Positions 16,853 to 25,310 of a stretch of 64,000 nt of DNA are shown piece by piece. The position numbers were made by a program, and so were the translations under genes. The stretch's first letter is position 1, and each line of letters starts with the position of its first letter. The notes below the pieces were generated by a model. The model had not been told where the DNA came from and ran no database searches. It was given only the letters and a program-made list of their open reading frames with translations. Source of the DNA: Neoroseomonas eburnea (GTDB lineage Bacteria > Pseudomonadota > Alphaproteobacteria > Acetobacterales > Acetobacteraceae); assembly GCF_018129005.1 (NCBI RefSeq), contig NZ_JAAEDL010000008.1:153848-217847 (forward strand), read 5' to 3'.

Positions 16853-17695
16853 ATGAGCGAACACGAATGGGGAGCCTGGATCGGCCGGAGCGAAAGCCGC
16901 ACTGAGGCGATCGCTCCTGACCGCGTGGCGGCGCTGGCCGCGACGCTGGACCTCGACCAGGCGCAGCAGCCCGGCGCGCCTTTGCCGCCGGGCTGGCACT
17001 GGCTTTTCTTCAACCCCTTCGTTCGTCGAAGCGAACTCGGCGAGGACGGGCATCCGAAGCGCGGCGGCTTCCTGCCGCCGGTGCCGCTGCCGCGCCGGAT
17101 GTGGGCCGGCGGGCGGGTCGAGTACCTCGCGGACCTGCCGGTCGGCGCGACGGTGGAGCGGCGCAGCGAGATCGTCTCGATCGATCGCAAGGTCGGCAAG
17201 CGCGGCGAGCTGGTCTTCGTCACGGTGCGCCATATCCTTGCGACCGGCGGCGCGGACTGCATCCGGGAGGAGCAGGACATCGTCTACCGTGCGCCCTCTG
17301 CGCCCGGCACGCCGGCGCCGCCGCCCGAGGCCGCCCCCGGCGGAGCCATCGCATCGGAGGAGGTGCATCCCGACCCGGTGCTGCTGTTCCGGTATTCGGC
17401 GCTGACCTCCAACGGCCATCGCATTCACTACGATCTGCCCTATGCGCGCGAGGAGGAGGGCTATCCAGGCCTCGTCGTGCACGGGCCGCTGACGGCGACG
17501 CTGCTGCAAGGCTTCGCGCGGCGCTGCTGCGGCGATGCTCGGTTGGCACGCTTCGCCTTCCGCGGTGTCAGCCCGCTCTTCGCCGGCCATCCCTTCCGCC
17601 TGGAGGCAGCGGCCGAAGAGGAGGGGCTGCAGCTCTGGGCCCGCGGGCCCGAGGGTGAGCTGGCGATGGGCGCCGAGGCCACGTTCCGCACGTGA
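16853..17695 (+). CDS. FAS1-like / mesaconyl-C4-CoA-hydratase-type enzyme
   Basis: This 280-residue protein belongs to the double-hotdog group of mesaconyl-C4-CoA and itaconyl-CoA hydratases and yeast Htd2. Motifs are LPPGWHWLFFNPFVRRSELG, GGFLPPVPLPRRMWAGG, then LLFRYSALTSNGHRIHYDLP with the catalytic His-containing NGHRIHYD, and YPGLVVHGPLTATLL. ATG 16853 follows the previous stop by 25 bases. With a CoA ligase and CoA-transferase upstream it probably hydrates an unsaturated dicarboxylyl-CoA. The perfect hairpin after its stop marks the end of the operon. Confidence 0.8.
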   Translation: MSEHEWGAWIGRSESRTEAIAPDRVAALAATLDLDQAQQPGAPLPPGWHWLFFNPFVRRSELGEDGHPKRGGFLPPVPLPRRMWAGGRVEYLADLPVGATVERRSEIVSIDRKVGKRGELVFVTVRHILATGGADCIREEQDIVYRAPSAPGTPAPPPEAAPGGAIASEEVHPDPVLLFRYSALTSNGHRIHYDLPYAREEEGYPGLVVHGPLTATLLQGFARRCCGDARLARFAFRGVSPLFAGHPFRLEAAAEEEGLQLWARGPEGELAMGAEATFRT

Positions 17696-17700
17696 CCCGT

Positions 17701-17725
17701 GCGGCCGGAGAGCGTCTCCGGCCGC
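17701..17725. terminator. Bidirectional hairpin between convergent genes
   Basis: GCGGCCGGAGA and TCTCCGGCCGC form a perfect 11-bp stem with a GCG loop. It sits between the stops of two convergent genes (17695 plus, 17734 minus). There is no T-run, but the position and perfect symmetry support a transcription-ending structure for both. Confidence 0.6.
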
Positions 17726-17733
17726 GCCGGCCC

Positions 17734-18732
17734 TCAGTCTACGCGGATGTTCGCCACGCGCACGACCTCGCGCCACTTGACGATGTCGGCTTCGAGGAAG
17801 CTGCGGAACTCCGTCGGGGGCATGCCGACCGGCACCAGCCCCTGGTCGAGCAGCCGCTGGCGCAGCCCAGGATCGGTCAGGGCGCGGCGCATCGCGCCAT
17901 AGATCGTGTCGACCTGGCGCGGCGGCAGCCCCGTAGGGCCGAACAGGCCGTGCCAGGCCGCGACGTCGAAGTCGGGCACGCCCTGCTCCTCGACTGTCGG
18001 CACATCCGGTGTCCATTCCAGCCGTTGGTTGGAGGTGGTGGCCAGCGCGCGCAGCTTGCCATCGCGCACGAAGGGGAGAACCGCGGTGACTTGGTAGACG
18101 AGCATCGGCACCTGACCGCTGACGACGTCGGTCACCGCCTGCGCCCCGCTGCGGTAGGGGACGTGCTCGAGCTTCGCGCCGGTGCGCATCTTCAGCAGCT
18201 CGCCGGCCAGGTGGCTCGAGGTACCGTTGCCGGCAGAGGCGTAGTTCACACCGCCTGGCTGCGTCTTCATCCAGGCGATGAACTCCGCCAGGCTGCGCGC
18301 GGGAACCTGCGGGTTTACGACCAGCAGGTTCGGCGCATTCGTCACCAGCGAGATGTGCGTGAAGTCGCGCAGCGGATCGTAGGGCAGGCGAGGCATCAGC
18401 GAGACGATGACGGAATGCGAGGCGACCGCGCCCATCAGCAGCGTGTTGCCGTCGGGCGCGGATTTGGCGACGACCTCGCTGCCGACGGCGCCGCTGGCGC
18501 CGACGCGGTTCTCGACCACCATCGGTTGGCCGAGCGTCTCGGCCATGTGCTGGGACACGAGACGGGTCATGATGTCCGTGCTGGTGCCCGCGCCGTAGGG
18601 AACGATCAGGCGGATCGGCCGGTCCGGCCAGGTGCCCTGCGCGAGGACCGGCAGCGTCGGCAGGGCCGCGGCGACGCCAAGCAGATGCCGACGCCGCCAC
18701 TGGCTATGCCGCGCGCTTGTGGGCTGATCCAT
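17734..18732 (-). CDS. Bug-family (TctC-like) periplasmic solute receptor
   Basis: This 332-residue receptor has a twin-Arg-like export signal (RRRHLLGVAAALPTLPVLA) and Bug motifs IRLIVPYGAGTSTDIMTRL, QPMVVENRVGASGAVG and YDPLRDFTHISLV. AAGGAACG precedes ATG 18732. It faces away from the Liv-type binding-protein gene at 19053. The two share a 320-bp regulatory region with two ATGCAT-type sites. It is another receptor without TctA/TctB partners, probably serving the same regulon. Confidence 0.88.
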   Translation of the reverse strand: MDQPTSARHSQWRRRHLLGVAAALPTLPVLAQGTWPDRPIRLIVPYGAGTSTDIMTRLVSQHMAETLGQPMVVENRVGASGAVGSEVVAKSAPDGNTLLMGAVASHSVIVSLMPRLPYDPLRDFTHISLVTNAPNLLVVNPQVPARSLAEFIAWMKTQPGGVNYASAGNGTSSHLAGELLKMRTGAKLEHVPYRSGAQAVTDVVSGQVPMLVYQVTAVLPFVRDGKLRALATTSNQRLEWTPDVPTVEEQGVPDFDVAAWHGLFGPTGLPPRQVDTIYGAMRRALTDPGLRQRLLDQGLVPVGMPPTEFRSFLEADIVKWREVVRVANIRVD

Positions 18733-18772
18733 GGCTCGTTCCTTCCCTTCGGGCCGCGAGTGGTGCCGCTAA

Positions 18773-18787
18773 ATAATGCATTCTACC
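18773..18787 (+). promoter_or_regulatory. ATGCAT-TACC operator motif
   Basis: ATAATGCATTCTACC lies 41 bases upstream of the start of the minus-strand Bug receptor. It is nearly identical to the sites at 11162 and 27597. Confidence 0.5.
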
Positions 18788-18904
18788 CGCAATTCGACAA
18801 GGGCCTGCCTCTGGGCCTCCTGGGGTGGACGCGTTGCTCGGCCCAATTTCTGCGGGAGAAACGTCAGAATTCAAGGTTTCGAACGGGTCCTCAAAAAATT
18901 CTGG

Positions 18905-18919
18905 ATAATGCATAATGCT
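18905..18919 (+). promoter_or_regulatory. ATGCAT operator motif, second site
   Basis: ATAATGCATAATGCT shares ATAATGCAT with the sites at 18773 and 27597 but lacks the TACC end. It is the site nearer to the Liv-type operon starting at 19053. Confidence 0.45.
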
Positions 18920-19052
18920 TTTAGGTTGACGCTCTCGGGAGCCGGAGGAATGATCCGCCACGTCCAACGAAGACCCGGCGCCCTCGTGGCTGCGCCGAGC
19001 CCCGCCCGACAAGAACCGAAGCCGCCCCGGCGGCCCGAGGAGGAAGCCGTCC

Positions 19053-20264
19053 ATGCAGATCACGCGATCGCAGTTCCTGTCCCTGTTCGCGGCCAGCGCA
19101 GCCTCGCGCCTCGCGACCCCGGCCTTGGCGCAGGATGCGAACCCCGGCATCGACGCCGCCTCCAAAACCGTCACGATTGGCGGCTTCACGCCCATCACCG
19201 GGCCGGTGCCGTTTTACGGAATCCTGACCCGCGCCGCGGACGCCTGCTTCCGCCACATCAATGAGAATGGCGGCATCCGCGGCTGGAAGGTGCAGTACGT
19301 CACCATGGACGACGGCTACGAGCCGTCGCGCAGCGTCGCGGTCACGCGCCGGCTCGTCGAGGAGCACAAGATCTTCTCGCTCGTCGCCGCCGTCGGCACG
19401 GCGACGAACGTCGCAGTCATTCCCTATGCCCGCGAGCAGGGCCTGCCGATGATCGGGCCGATCGGTGGCGCCTCGGCCTTCTTCACGGAACGCAACGTCT
19501 TCCCGCTGCTGCCCGACTATGGCTGGTCGGCGGCGGCGAATGCCGAATACGCGCTGGACGATCTGCGTCTGCGACGCCTGGCGCTGCTGTGGGAGAATGA
19601 CGAACTCGGGCGTTCGGCCAAGCGCGGCTTCGACAAGTACATGACGGCGCGCGGCATCGAGCCCGCGGAATCGCAACCCTTCGACGTGCGCGCGACCGAC
19701 TTCACGCCGCAGATCCGCCGGCTCGCCAACGCGCAGGCGGACGGCGTGATCATGTTCGGCTCCAACGCGAACCTCGCCGCGGCCCTACGCGCAGCCGACC
19801 GCGCCGGCTTCCGGTCCAACTGGTTCGCGCCATTCTTCACCGCGGACCCCTCGACCTTCCGCCTTGCGGGTGATCTGCTGAACGGGACCTATTTCTCCTC
19901 CTGGCTGCTGCCGGTCGGCGGCGACGAGCCGGAGGTCAAGGCCTATCGCGAATCCGCCGCGCGCTTCGCCCCGAACGACCCGATCGGCGTGTTCGGTCTG
20001 AACGGCTGGAGCAACGCCGCGCTCTTCGCGGTCGGCTTCGGCAAACTGGTCGACAGCGGGCGGCCGCTGACGCGGGCCAATCTCATCGAGGTCATGGAGA
20101 CCCTGACCGACGCCGCAGTGGGCGGCGCGCGCAACGTGACCTTCAAGCCGGGCGACCATCGGGGCACGCGGCAGGAAGGCATCATCCGCGCCGAGAACGG
20201 CGCCTTCAGGCTGGTGCGCGAGTTTCGCCCCTATCCGGCCGCGGCCTTCGACATGCCGGCCTGA
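19053..20264 (+). CDS. Liv-type ABC transporter periplasmic binding protein
   Basis: This 403-residue protein has a signal peptide (QFLSLFAASAASRLATPALA) and the type I periplasmic-binding fold of LivK-like proteins: VTIGGFTPITGPVPFYG, YVTMDDGYEPSRSVAVTRRL, LPMIGPIGGASAFF. It is the first gene of an operon that also encodes two permeases and two ATPases of the same class, separated from it by two dehydrogenase genes. The ligand is unknown and need not be an amino acid; such systems also import aromatic and dicarboxylic acids. Confidence 0.88.
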   Translation: MQITRSQFLSLFAASAASRLATPALAQDANPGIDAASKTVTIGGFTPITGPVPFYGILTRAADACFRHINENGGIRGWKVQYVTMDDGYEPSRSVAVTRRLVEEHKIFSLVAAVGTATNVAVIPYAREQGLPMIGPIGGASAFFTERNVFPLLPDYGWSAAANAEYALDDLRLRRLALLWENDELGRSAKRGFDKYMTARGIEPAESQPFDVRATDFTPQIRRLANAQADGVIMFGSNANLAAALRAADRAGFRSNWFAPFFTADPSTFRLAGDLLNGTYFSSWLLPVGGDEPEVKAYRESAARFAPNDPIGVFGLNGWSNAALFAVGFGKLVDSGRPLTRANLIEVMETLTDAAVGGARNVTFKPGDHRGTRQEGIIRAENGAFRLVREFRPYPAAAFDMPA

Positions 20265-20284
20265 ACGGGGACACAGCGGACAGA

Positions 20285-21040
20285 ATGACGATGATACCGA
20301 TCAGCGCGGGCCCGCGGCTCGACGGGCGCGTCGCCCTGGTCACCGGCGGGATGGGCGGCATCGGCCGCGCCGTCTGCGCCACCCTGGCCGAAGCCGGGGC
20401 GAAGGTGCTCGCGACCGACCTGCAGGAGGACCGGGCCTGGCTCGATGCCACGCCAGGCGTCGCCTTCCTGCGCCACGACGTCACGTCCAGCGCCGAGACG
20501 GATGCCGTTCTCGACCGCGTCGCGGCGGAGCATGGCCGGCTCGATATCCTGATCCTCTGCGCCGGGAGCATCGCGCGGACGCCGCTGGCGGACAGCACGG
20601 ATGAGGAGTGGCAGTCGATCCTCGACGTCAACCTGATGGGCGTCGTGAATCCGCTGCGCAAGGCCTATCCGATGATGGTGCAGCAGGGTGGCGGCAAGGT
20701 CGTCGCGCTGGGTTCCATCGCTGCGAAGATCGGCGGCGTCGCGGCCGGCCCGGCCTATGTCGCCGCGAAATCGGCCGTGCACGGGCTGATGAAGTGGGTG
20801 GCCAAGGCCGGCGCGCAGCACGGCGTCTACGCCAATACGGTCGCACCCGGCCCGGTGGAGACACCGATGTGGCAGACCGTGACGGGGCGCGCCCCGCCCT
20901 CGGCCAATGGCAGCGTGCCGCTCGGGCGTTTCGGCCAGCCCGAGGACATCGCCCAGGCCATCCTGTTTCTCTGTTCGCCCGCGTCGAACTGGATCACCGG
21001 AACGGTCCTCGACGTGAATGGCGGCATGTTGATGGACTGA
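20285..21040 (+). CDS. SDR-family NAD(P)-dependent dehydrogenase
   Basis: This 251-residue classical SDR has the cofactor motif VTGGMGGIGRAVC and catalytic residues Ser in ALGSIAAK and YVAAKSAV (Tyr-x-x-x-Lys). The C-terminus (FLCSPASNWITGTVLDVNGG) is typical of 3-oxoacyl reductase-like members. It lies between the binding protein and permease genes of the ABC system, 20 bases after the former, so it probably acts on the imported compound or its first product. Confidence 0.87.
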   Translation: MTMIPISAGPRLDGRVALVTGGMGGIGRAVCATLAEAGAKVLATDLQEDRAWLDATPGVAFLRHDVTSSAETDAVLDRVAAEHGRLDILILCAGSIARTPLADSTDEEWQSILDVNLMGVVNPLRKAYPMMVQQGGGKVVALGSIAAKIGGVAAGPAYVAAKSAVHGLMKWVAKAGAQHGVYANTVAPGPVETPMWQTVTGRAPPSANGSVPLGRFGQPEDIAQAILFLCSPASNWITGTVLDVNGGMLMD

Positions 21041-21044
21041 CGCC

Positions 21045-21932
21045 ATGGCAGTGGAACGGATTGCCTTCATCGGCCTTGGCGTCATGGGCGGGCCGATGTG
21101 CCGCAACCTGGCGGCCAAGCATGCGGGGGAGGTGCGCGCCTTCGACCTGAACGACGCCGCGCGTGCGGCGCTGCAGGACAGCCGCGCGCGCGTGACGGCG
21201 GAGATCGCGGCCGTGCTGGATGGCGCCGACATCCTCCTCCTCTCCCTGCCCGGCGCGAAGCAGGTGGAGGCGGTCTGCGCGACCTTGCCGCAGACCGGCA
21301 AGCCGGGGCTGCTGGTGGTCGATCTCAGCACGACGACTGTCGCCTCGGCGCGCCGCACCGCGGCGATGCTGGACGCCGCCGGCATGGCCTTCGCGGATGC
21401 GCCCGTCGCCCGCACGCGGGAAGCCGCGGTCCGCGGCGAACTTAGTATCATGGTCGGCGCGAGCGATGAGGTATTCGCCCGAATCCGTCCGCTGCTCGGC
21501 CATATGGGCACCGACGTCACGCATTGCGGCGGCATCGGCACCGGCCAGGCCGTGAAGCTCATCAACAACGCCCTGGTCTTCGAACACGTCGCGGCACTTG
21601 CCGAGATGATGGCGATCGGGGATCGCGCCGGGGTCGATCCCGCCGTGCTGCTGGACGCCGTCTCGCGCGGATCGGGCGACAGCTTCGTGCTGCGCAACCA
21701 CGGGCGGAAAGCGATGCTGCCGCGAGAATTCCCCGACCGCGCCTTCCCGTCGGACTACGTGCTGAAGGACATCGCAGGCATGCTGGAGCTCGCCGGGGAT
21801 GCCGGCGTCCCGGCACGCATCACCGAGACGGCGCGCGACTACTACGCCGAAGTCGTGCGCCGCGGCTGCGGCAGCCGCTACTTCCCGGTCGTGCTCGAGC
21901 TCATCGCGGGCCGCATGGACGACCCGACCTGA
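21045..21932 (+). CDS. 3-hydroxyisobutyrate-dehydrogenase-family oxidoreductase
   Basis: This 295-residue beta-hydroxyacid dehydrogenase has the Rossmann motif IGLGVMGGPMCRNLA, the DLSTTT segment, the substrate-binding DAPVARTREAAVRGELSIM (where most members have DAPVSGG) and the catalytic Lys in GTGQAVKLINNALV. The PVSGG to PVART change suggests a substrate differing from 3-hydroxyisobutyrate. It is four bases after the SDR and overlaps the LivH-like start (TGATGA), so it is translationally coupled within the ABC operon. Confidence 0.85.
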   Translation: MAVERIAFIGLGVMGGPMCRNLAAKHAGEVRAFDLNDAARAALQDSRARVTAEIAAVLDGADILLLSLPGAKQVEAVCATLPQTGKPGLLVVDLSTTTVASARRTAAMLDAAGMAFADAPVARTREAAVRGELSIMVGASDEVFARIRPLLGHMGTDVTHCGGIGTGQAVKLINNALVFEHVAALAEMMAIGDRAGVDPAVLLDAVSRGSGDSFVLRNHGRKAMLPREFPDRAFPSDYVLKDIAGMLELAGDAGVPARITETARDYYAEVVRRGCGSRYFPVVLELIAGRMDDPT

Positions 21933-22822
21933 TGAGCGCGGCGCTGCAGGACCTGCTGCCCCTCATCTGGACAGGGGCCATCACGGGCTGCCTCTACGCG
22001 ATCGGCGCGCTCGGCCTGGTCATGATCTTCAAGGCGACGCGCGTCGTGAACTTCGCCCATGGCAACATGGCAGGGCTCGCGGCCTTCGTGGTCTACGCCT
22101 TCACGGCGCATTCGGGCGGCATCGGCTGGCTCGCCGCGGTCGCTGTCGCGCTCGCGATCGTGGTCGCGCTTGCGCTGGTGACCTACGGCGTGCTCGCGCG
22201 CGTATCGGAGCGGTCCGACCTGCGCGGCACTATCGGCACGCTCGGCATCGGGCTGATCCTGCAGGGCGCGACTCAGGTCGTGTTCGGGGCGGATATCGTG
22301 AACCTCGACTTGCCGGTGCCGCGCTGGGGCACGTCTGTCGCCGGCCTGCGCATCACCTCCTACGACGTGGCGGTGCTGGTGGTGACCGCGCTGGTCGTCG
22401 CGACACTGTTCCTCGTCATCGAGCGTACGCGGCTCGGCATCGCGTTCCGCGCCGTCTCGACCAATCCTTTCGCGAGCCGCGTCTGCGGGCTGAACCTGTT
22501 CGCCGTGCAGGGCGTCGCCTGGGGCACAGCGGCCGGGCTCGGCGTCATCGCCGCGCTGCTCATCGTGCCCACCACCTTCCTCAGCTCCACGACGGTCGCG
22601 ACCTTCATGCTGCAATCCTTCGCCGCGGCGGTGCTGGGGGGCTTCTCGAGCCTGCCGGGCAGCATCCTCGGCGGGCTGGTCGTGGGAATCGCCATGAACC
22701 TGTTCAGCTACTTCGTGTCGCCCGAGCTCAACAGCACCTTCCTGCTGGTGTTGATCCTCACAGCGCTCAATCTGTTCCCGGGCGGCATCCTGCCTCAGCG
22801 CGGCGGAGGGTCCCGTGCCTGA
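21932..22822 (+). CDS. Liv-type ABC transporter permease (LivH-like)
   Basis: The protein has 296 residues and about eight membrane segments. It has the family features GAITGCLYAIGALGLVMIFK, VVNFAHGNMAG and RAVSTNPFASRVCGLN, the coupling region that contacts the ATPase. The ATG overlaps the preceding stop. Frame and motifs support this start rather than the long frame from 21524. It forms the membrane pore with the LivM-like protein. Confidence 0.9.
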   Translation: MSAALQDLLPLIWTGAITGCLYAIGALGLVMIFKATRVVNFAHGNMAGLAAFVVYAFTAHSGGIGWLAAVAVALAIVVALALVTYGVLARVSERSDLRGTIGTLGIGLILQGATQVVFGADIVNLDLPVPRWGTSVAGLRITSYDVAVLVVTALVVATLFLVIERTRLGIAFRAVSTNPFASRVCGLNLFAVQGVAWGTAAGLGVIAALLIVPTTFLSSTTVATFMLQSFAAAVLGGFSSLPGSILGGLVVGIAMNLFSYFVSPELNSTFLLVLILTALNLFPGGILPQRGGGSRA

Positions 22823-23801
22823 CGGCATGAGCGTCGCCGAAGCCCGGCCCGGAGCCCGCGCGCGGTCGCTCGGTGCGTTGCCGCGCGACGGCCTGCTGCT
22901 TGTGCTGCTCGCAATTGTACCCAGTATGCTGGGCGGCTTCTGGATCTACGGCATCGGCGTCTGCATGGCGAACGCCGTCGCGGTCCTCTCGGTCAGCTTC
23001 CTGCTGCGCTACGGCGGCGAGGTATCGATCGGGCAGAGCTTCTTCCTCGCGCTCGGTGCCTACTGCGTCGCGATGATGGAGCGCGAAGTCGGCGTTTCCG
23101 TCGTCGTTTCCCTGCCGGTGGCGGCAGTCGTGGGGGTGGTGCTCGGGCTCGCCTTCGCCTGGCCGTCGCGGGCACTCTCGGGCATCTATCTCGCGGTTGC
23201 GACCATGGCGTTGGCACTCGCTGTGCCGGAGCTGATCCTGCTGCTCGGTCCGGTCGCCGGTGGCTATGAAGGCCTCTACGTGTCGCGGGCCCCGCTCGTC
23301 GGCGTGTCTGTCGATCTGCAGCGCTACTACCTTCCGCTCGTCGCGCTGGCTGCGGTCGTGCTGCTGCTCGCCCATTTCCGCCGGTCGCGTCAGGGGCTGG
23401 CGTTGCTGACCGCTCGCGACCATCCCCGCGCCGCCGAGGCCTTCGGCTTCTCCCGCGGCTATGCGCGGCTTGCGGCCTTCGCCATCAGCGCGGGCATCGC
23501 GGCGATCGGCGGTGCGTTGCTCGCCTTCGCGGCCTCGACGGTCTCGCCGAACAGCTACACGCTATGGACGGCGATCTATCTGCTTGTCGGCTCGGTGGTC
23601 AGTCTCGGCTCCCTTGGCCTCTTCGGGGCGCTGGTTGGTGGCGCCTTCATCACACTGGTTCCGCAGGTGCTTGCGTCCTGGGGCGACTGGGTGCCGATCC
23701 TCTACGGCCTCGCGCTGCTGGTTGTGGTCGTTCTCGGCGACCGTCCGGCGGAAGCCCTGACGAAGCTGCGTAAGCGGCTGGCGGGAGGGCGCGGTGGCTG
23801 A
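22815..23801 (+). CDS. Liv-type ABC transporter permease (LivM-like)
   Basis: The protein has 328 residues from a GTG at 22815 that overlaps the previous gene by eight bases; an ATG at 22827 is an alternative. Membrane segments include LLRYGGEVSIGQSFFLALGA, the LivM signature, and the coupling segment ALLTARDHPRAAEAFGFSRG. It partners the LivH-like subunit in the inner membrane. Confidence 0.9.
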   Translation: MPDGMSVAEARPGARARSLGALPRDGLLLVLLAIVPSMLGGFWIYGIGVCMANAVAVLSVSFLLRYGGEVSIGQSFFLALGAYCVAMMEREVGVSVVVSLPVAAVVGVVLGLAFAWPSRALSGIYLAVATMALALAVPELILLLGPVAGGYEGLYVSRAPLVGVSVDLQRYYLPLVALAAVVLLLAHFRRSRQGLALLTARDHPRAAEAFGFSRGYARLAAFAISAGIAAIGGALLAFAASTVSPNSYTLWTAIYLLVGSVVSLGSLGLFGALVGGAFITLVPQVLASWGDWVPILYGLALLVVVVLGDRPAEALTKLRKRLAGGRGG

Positions 23802-24567
23802 GGCAGCGACCCTTGCGGCCGAACGGATCTCGCTCGCCTTCGGCGGGCATCGCGTCCTCAGCGATGTCAGCCTCGACTTCCGTGCCGGCCAGGTTACCGG
23901 GCTGATCGGGCCCAACGGCGCGGGCAAGACCAGCCTGTTCAACTGCCTGACCGGCCTCTACCGGCCGCAGGAAGGGACGATCGCGCTGGGCGACATGCGG
24001 CTCGAGGGCCTCGCACCCGCGCGGCGGGCGCGAGAGGGCCTGGCGCGGAGCTTCCAGCATGTCGCGCTGTGCCCCGACCTCAGCGTGATCGAGAATGTGA
24101 TGTTCGGCCGGGCGCGCCTCGGCCGTTCGGGCTGGGCCAGTGCTTTCCTGCCACTGCCGCGCGGCCGGGCGGAGGCGGCAGACGCGCGCGCCACGGCCGA
24201 AAGGATCCTCGCCCGGCTGGGTCTCGCAGCCTTCGCCGACGACATGCCGGCCAGCCTACCACCGGGCACTCAGCGCATGGTCGAGATCGCGCGCGCCATC
24301 GTCGCGGACCCTCGCGTGCTGCTGCTCGATGAACCCGCCGCCGGCCTCAACGCGGCCGAGACGCGGCACCTGACCGAGGCCCTCCGCGCCCTCGCCGGCC
24401 CCGACCTCGTGATGGTGGTGGTGGAGCACGACATGGACCTCATCATGGAGGTCTGCGACCGCATTCACGTGCTGAACTTTGGCCGCCTGATCGCCTCCGG
24501 CACGCCGGCGGAAATCCGCGCGGACCCGGAAGTGGTACGCGTCTATCTCGGTGATCCCGATGACTGA
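23794..24567 (+). CDS. Liv-type ABC transporter ATPase (LivG-like)
   Basis: This 257-residue ATPase starts at GTG 23794, overlapping the permease. It has Walker A GPNGAGKTS, Walker B VLLLDEPAAGLN and the LivG-specific VMFGRARLG insertion. The signature loop reads LPPGTQRMVEIARA where the family normally has LSYGxQRRLEIARA, so the ABC signature is degenerate. The rest is intact and it is probably functional. Confidence 0.9.
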   Translation: MAEAATLAAERISLAFGGHRVLSDVSLDFRAGQVTGLIGPNGAGKTSLFNCLTGLYRPQEGTIALGDMRLEGLAPARRAREGLARSFQHVALCPDLSVIENVMFGRARLGRSGWASAFLPLPRGRAEAADARATAERILARLGLAAFADDMPASLPPGTQRMVEIARAIVADPRVLLLDEPAAGLNAAETRHLTEALRALAGPDLVMVVVEHDMDLIMEVCDRIHVLNFGRLIASGTPAEIRADPEVVRVYLGDPDD

Positions 24568-25297
24568 GCTGCTGCGCATCGAGGACTTGGCCGTTAGCTA
24601 CGGCCCGTCGCCGGCGGTGTCCGGCATCTCACTCTCCGTGCCCGATCGCGGGACGGTGGCGTTGCTCGGGGCCAATGGCGCGGGCAAGTCGACCGTGCTG
24701 AAGGCGATCGCGGGCCTCGTGCCGAAGTCAGCGGGGCGCGTGCTGCTCGCCGGCGAGGATGTCACCGCGACGGACACGCGGCACCTGGTTCACGCCGGCG
24801 TCGTCTATGTGCCCGAGGGGCGGGAGATCGTGCCGAACCTCTCGGTCGACGAGAACCTCGTGCTCGGCGGTTTTCACCTGGATGGCGCGACGCGCCGGCA
24901 GCGGCGCGACATGGTGCTCGGCATCTTCACCGAGATCGCCAGCCGCGCCTTGAGCCCGGCTTGGCGGCTGAGCGGCGGCGAGCAGCAGATGCTCGCGATC
25001 GGCCGCGCGCTGATGGCCGGCCCGCGGCTGTTGCTGCTGGACGAGCCCTCGCTCGGCCTCGCGCCCCTGCTGGTGCGAAGGGTCTTCGACCGTCTCGCCG
25101 CGATCCGGGCCGAGACGGGTCTGGCCATCGTGTTGGTCGAACAGAACTTCCGCATGACCGTGCGCGTCGCCGACACTGTCCACTTCCTGCGGGGCGGCCG
25201 GCTGCTGGGTAAGCGCGACGCCGTCGAGCTACGCAATCCCGCCGCGATGGATGAGGCGATCGCTGCCTATCTCGGCGCCGGCGCCTCGGCGGCCTGA
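24560..25297 (+). CDS. Liv-type ABC transporter ATPase (LivF-like)
   Basis: The protein has 245 residues from ATG 24560; a GTG at 24551 adds three. It has Walker A GANGAGKST, signature LSGGEQQMLAIGRAL and Walker B LLLLDEPSLGLAP. The start overlaps the LivG-like stop by eight bases. With it, the binding protein and two permeases, it completes a five-part importer. Confidence 0.9.
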   Translation: MTELLRIEDLAVSYGPSPAVSGISLSVPDRGTVALLGANGAGKSTVLKAIAGLVPKSAGRVLLAGEDVTATDTRHLVHAGVVYVPEGREIVPNLSVDENLVLGGFHLDGATRRQRRDMVLGIFTEIASRALSPAWRLSGGEQQMLAIGRALMAGPRLLLLDEPSLGLAPLLVRRVFDRLAAIRAETGLAIVLVEQNFRMTVRVADTVHFLRGGRLLGKRDAVELRNPAAMDEAIAAYLGAGASAA

Positions 25298-25310
25298 GGG
25301 GAGACATCCG

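Larger units (their letters stand above)
18733..19052. promoter_or_regulatory. Divergent promoter region with two ATGCAT-type sites
   Basis: This 320-bp non-coding region separates a minus-strand Bug receptor and the plus-strand Liv-type operon. It holds the sites at 18773 and 18905, one near each gene, and a ribosome-binding segment (GAGGAGG) before 19053. No other gene is evident. Confidence 0.6.

Noticed and set aside
15421..17280. Open frame of 619 codons opposite the CoA-transferase genes
   Set aside because: Antisense shadow of two strongly conserved family III CoA-transferase genes; no motif or ribosome-binding site.
16412..18700. Open frame of 762 codons on the minus strand across four genes
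   Set aside because: It crosses the terminator hairpin and the ends of three well-supported genes and is low-complexity. Only the part in another frame (17734-18732) is real.
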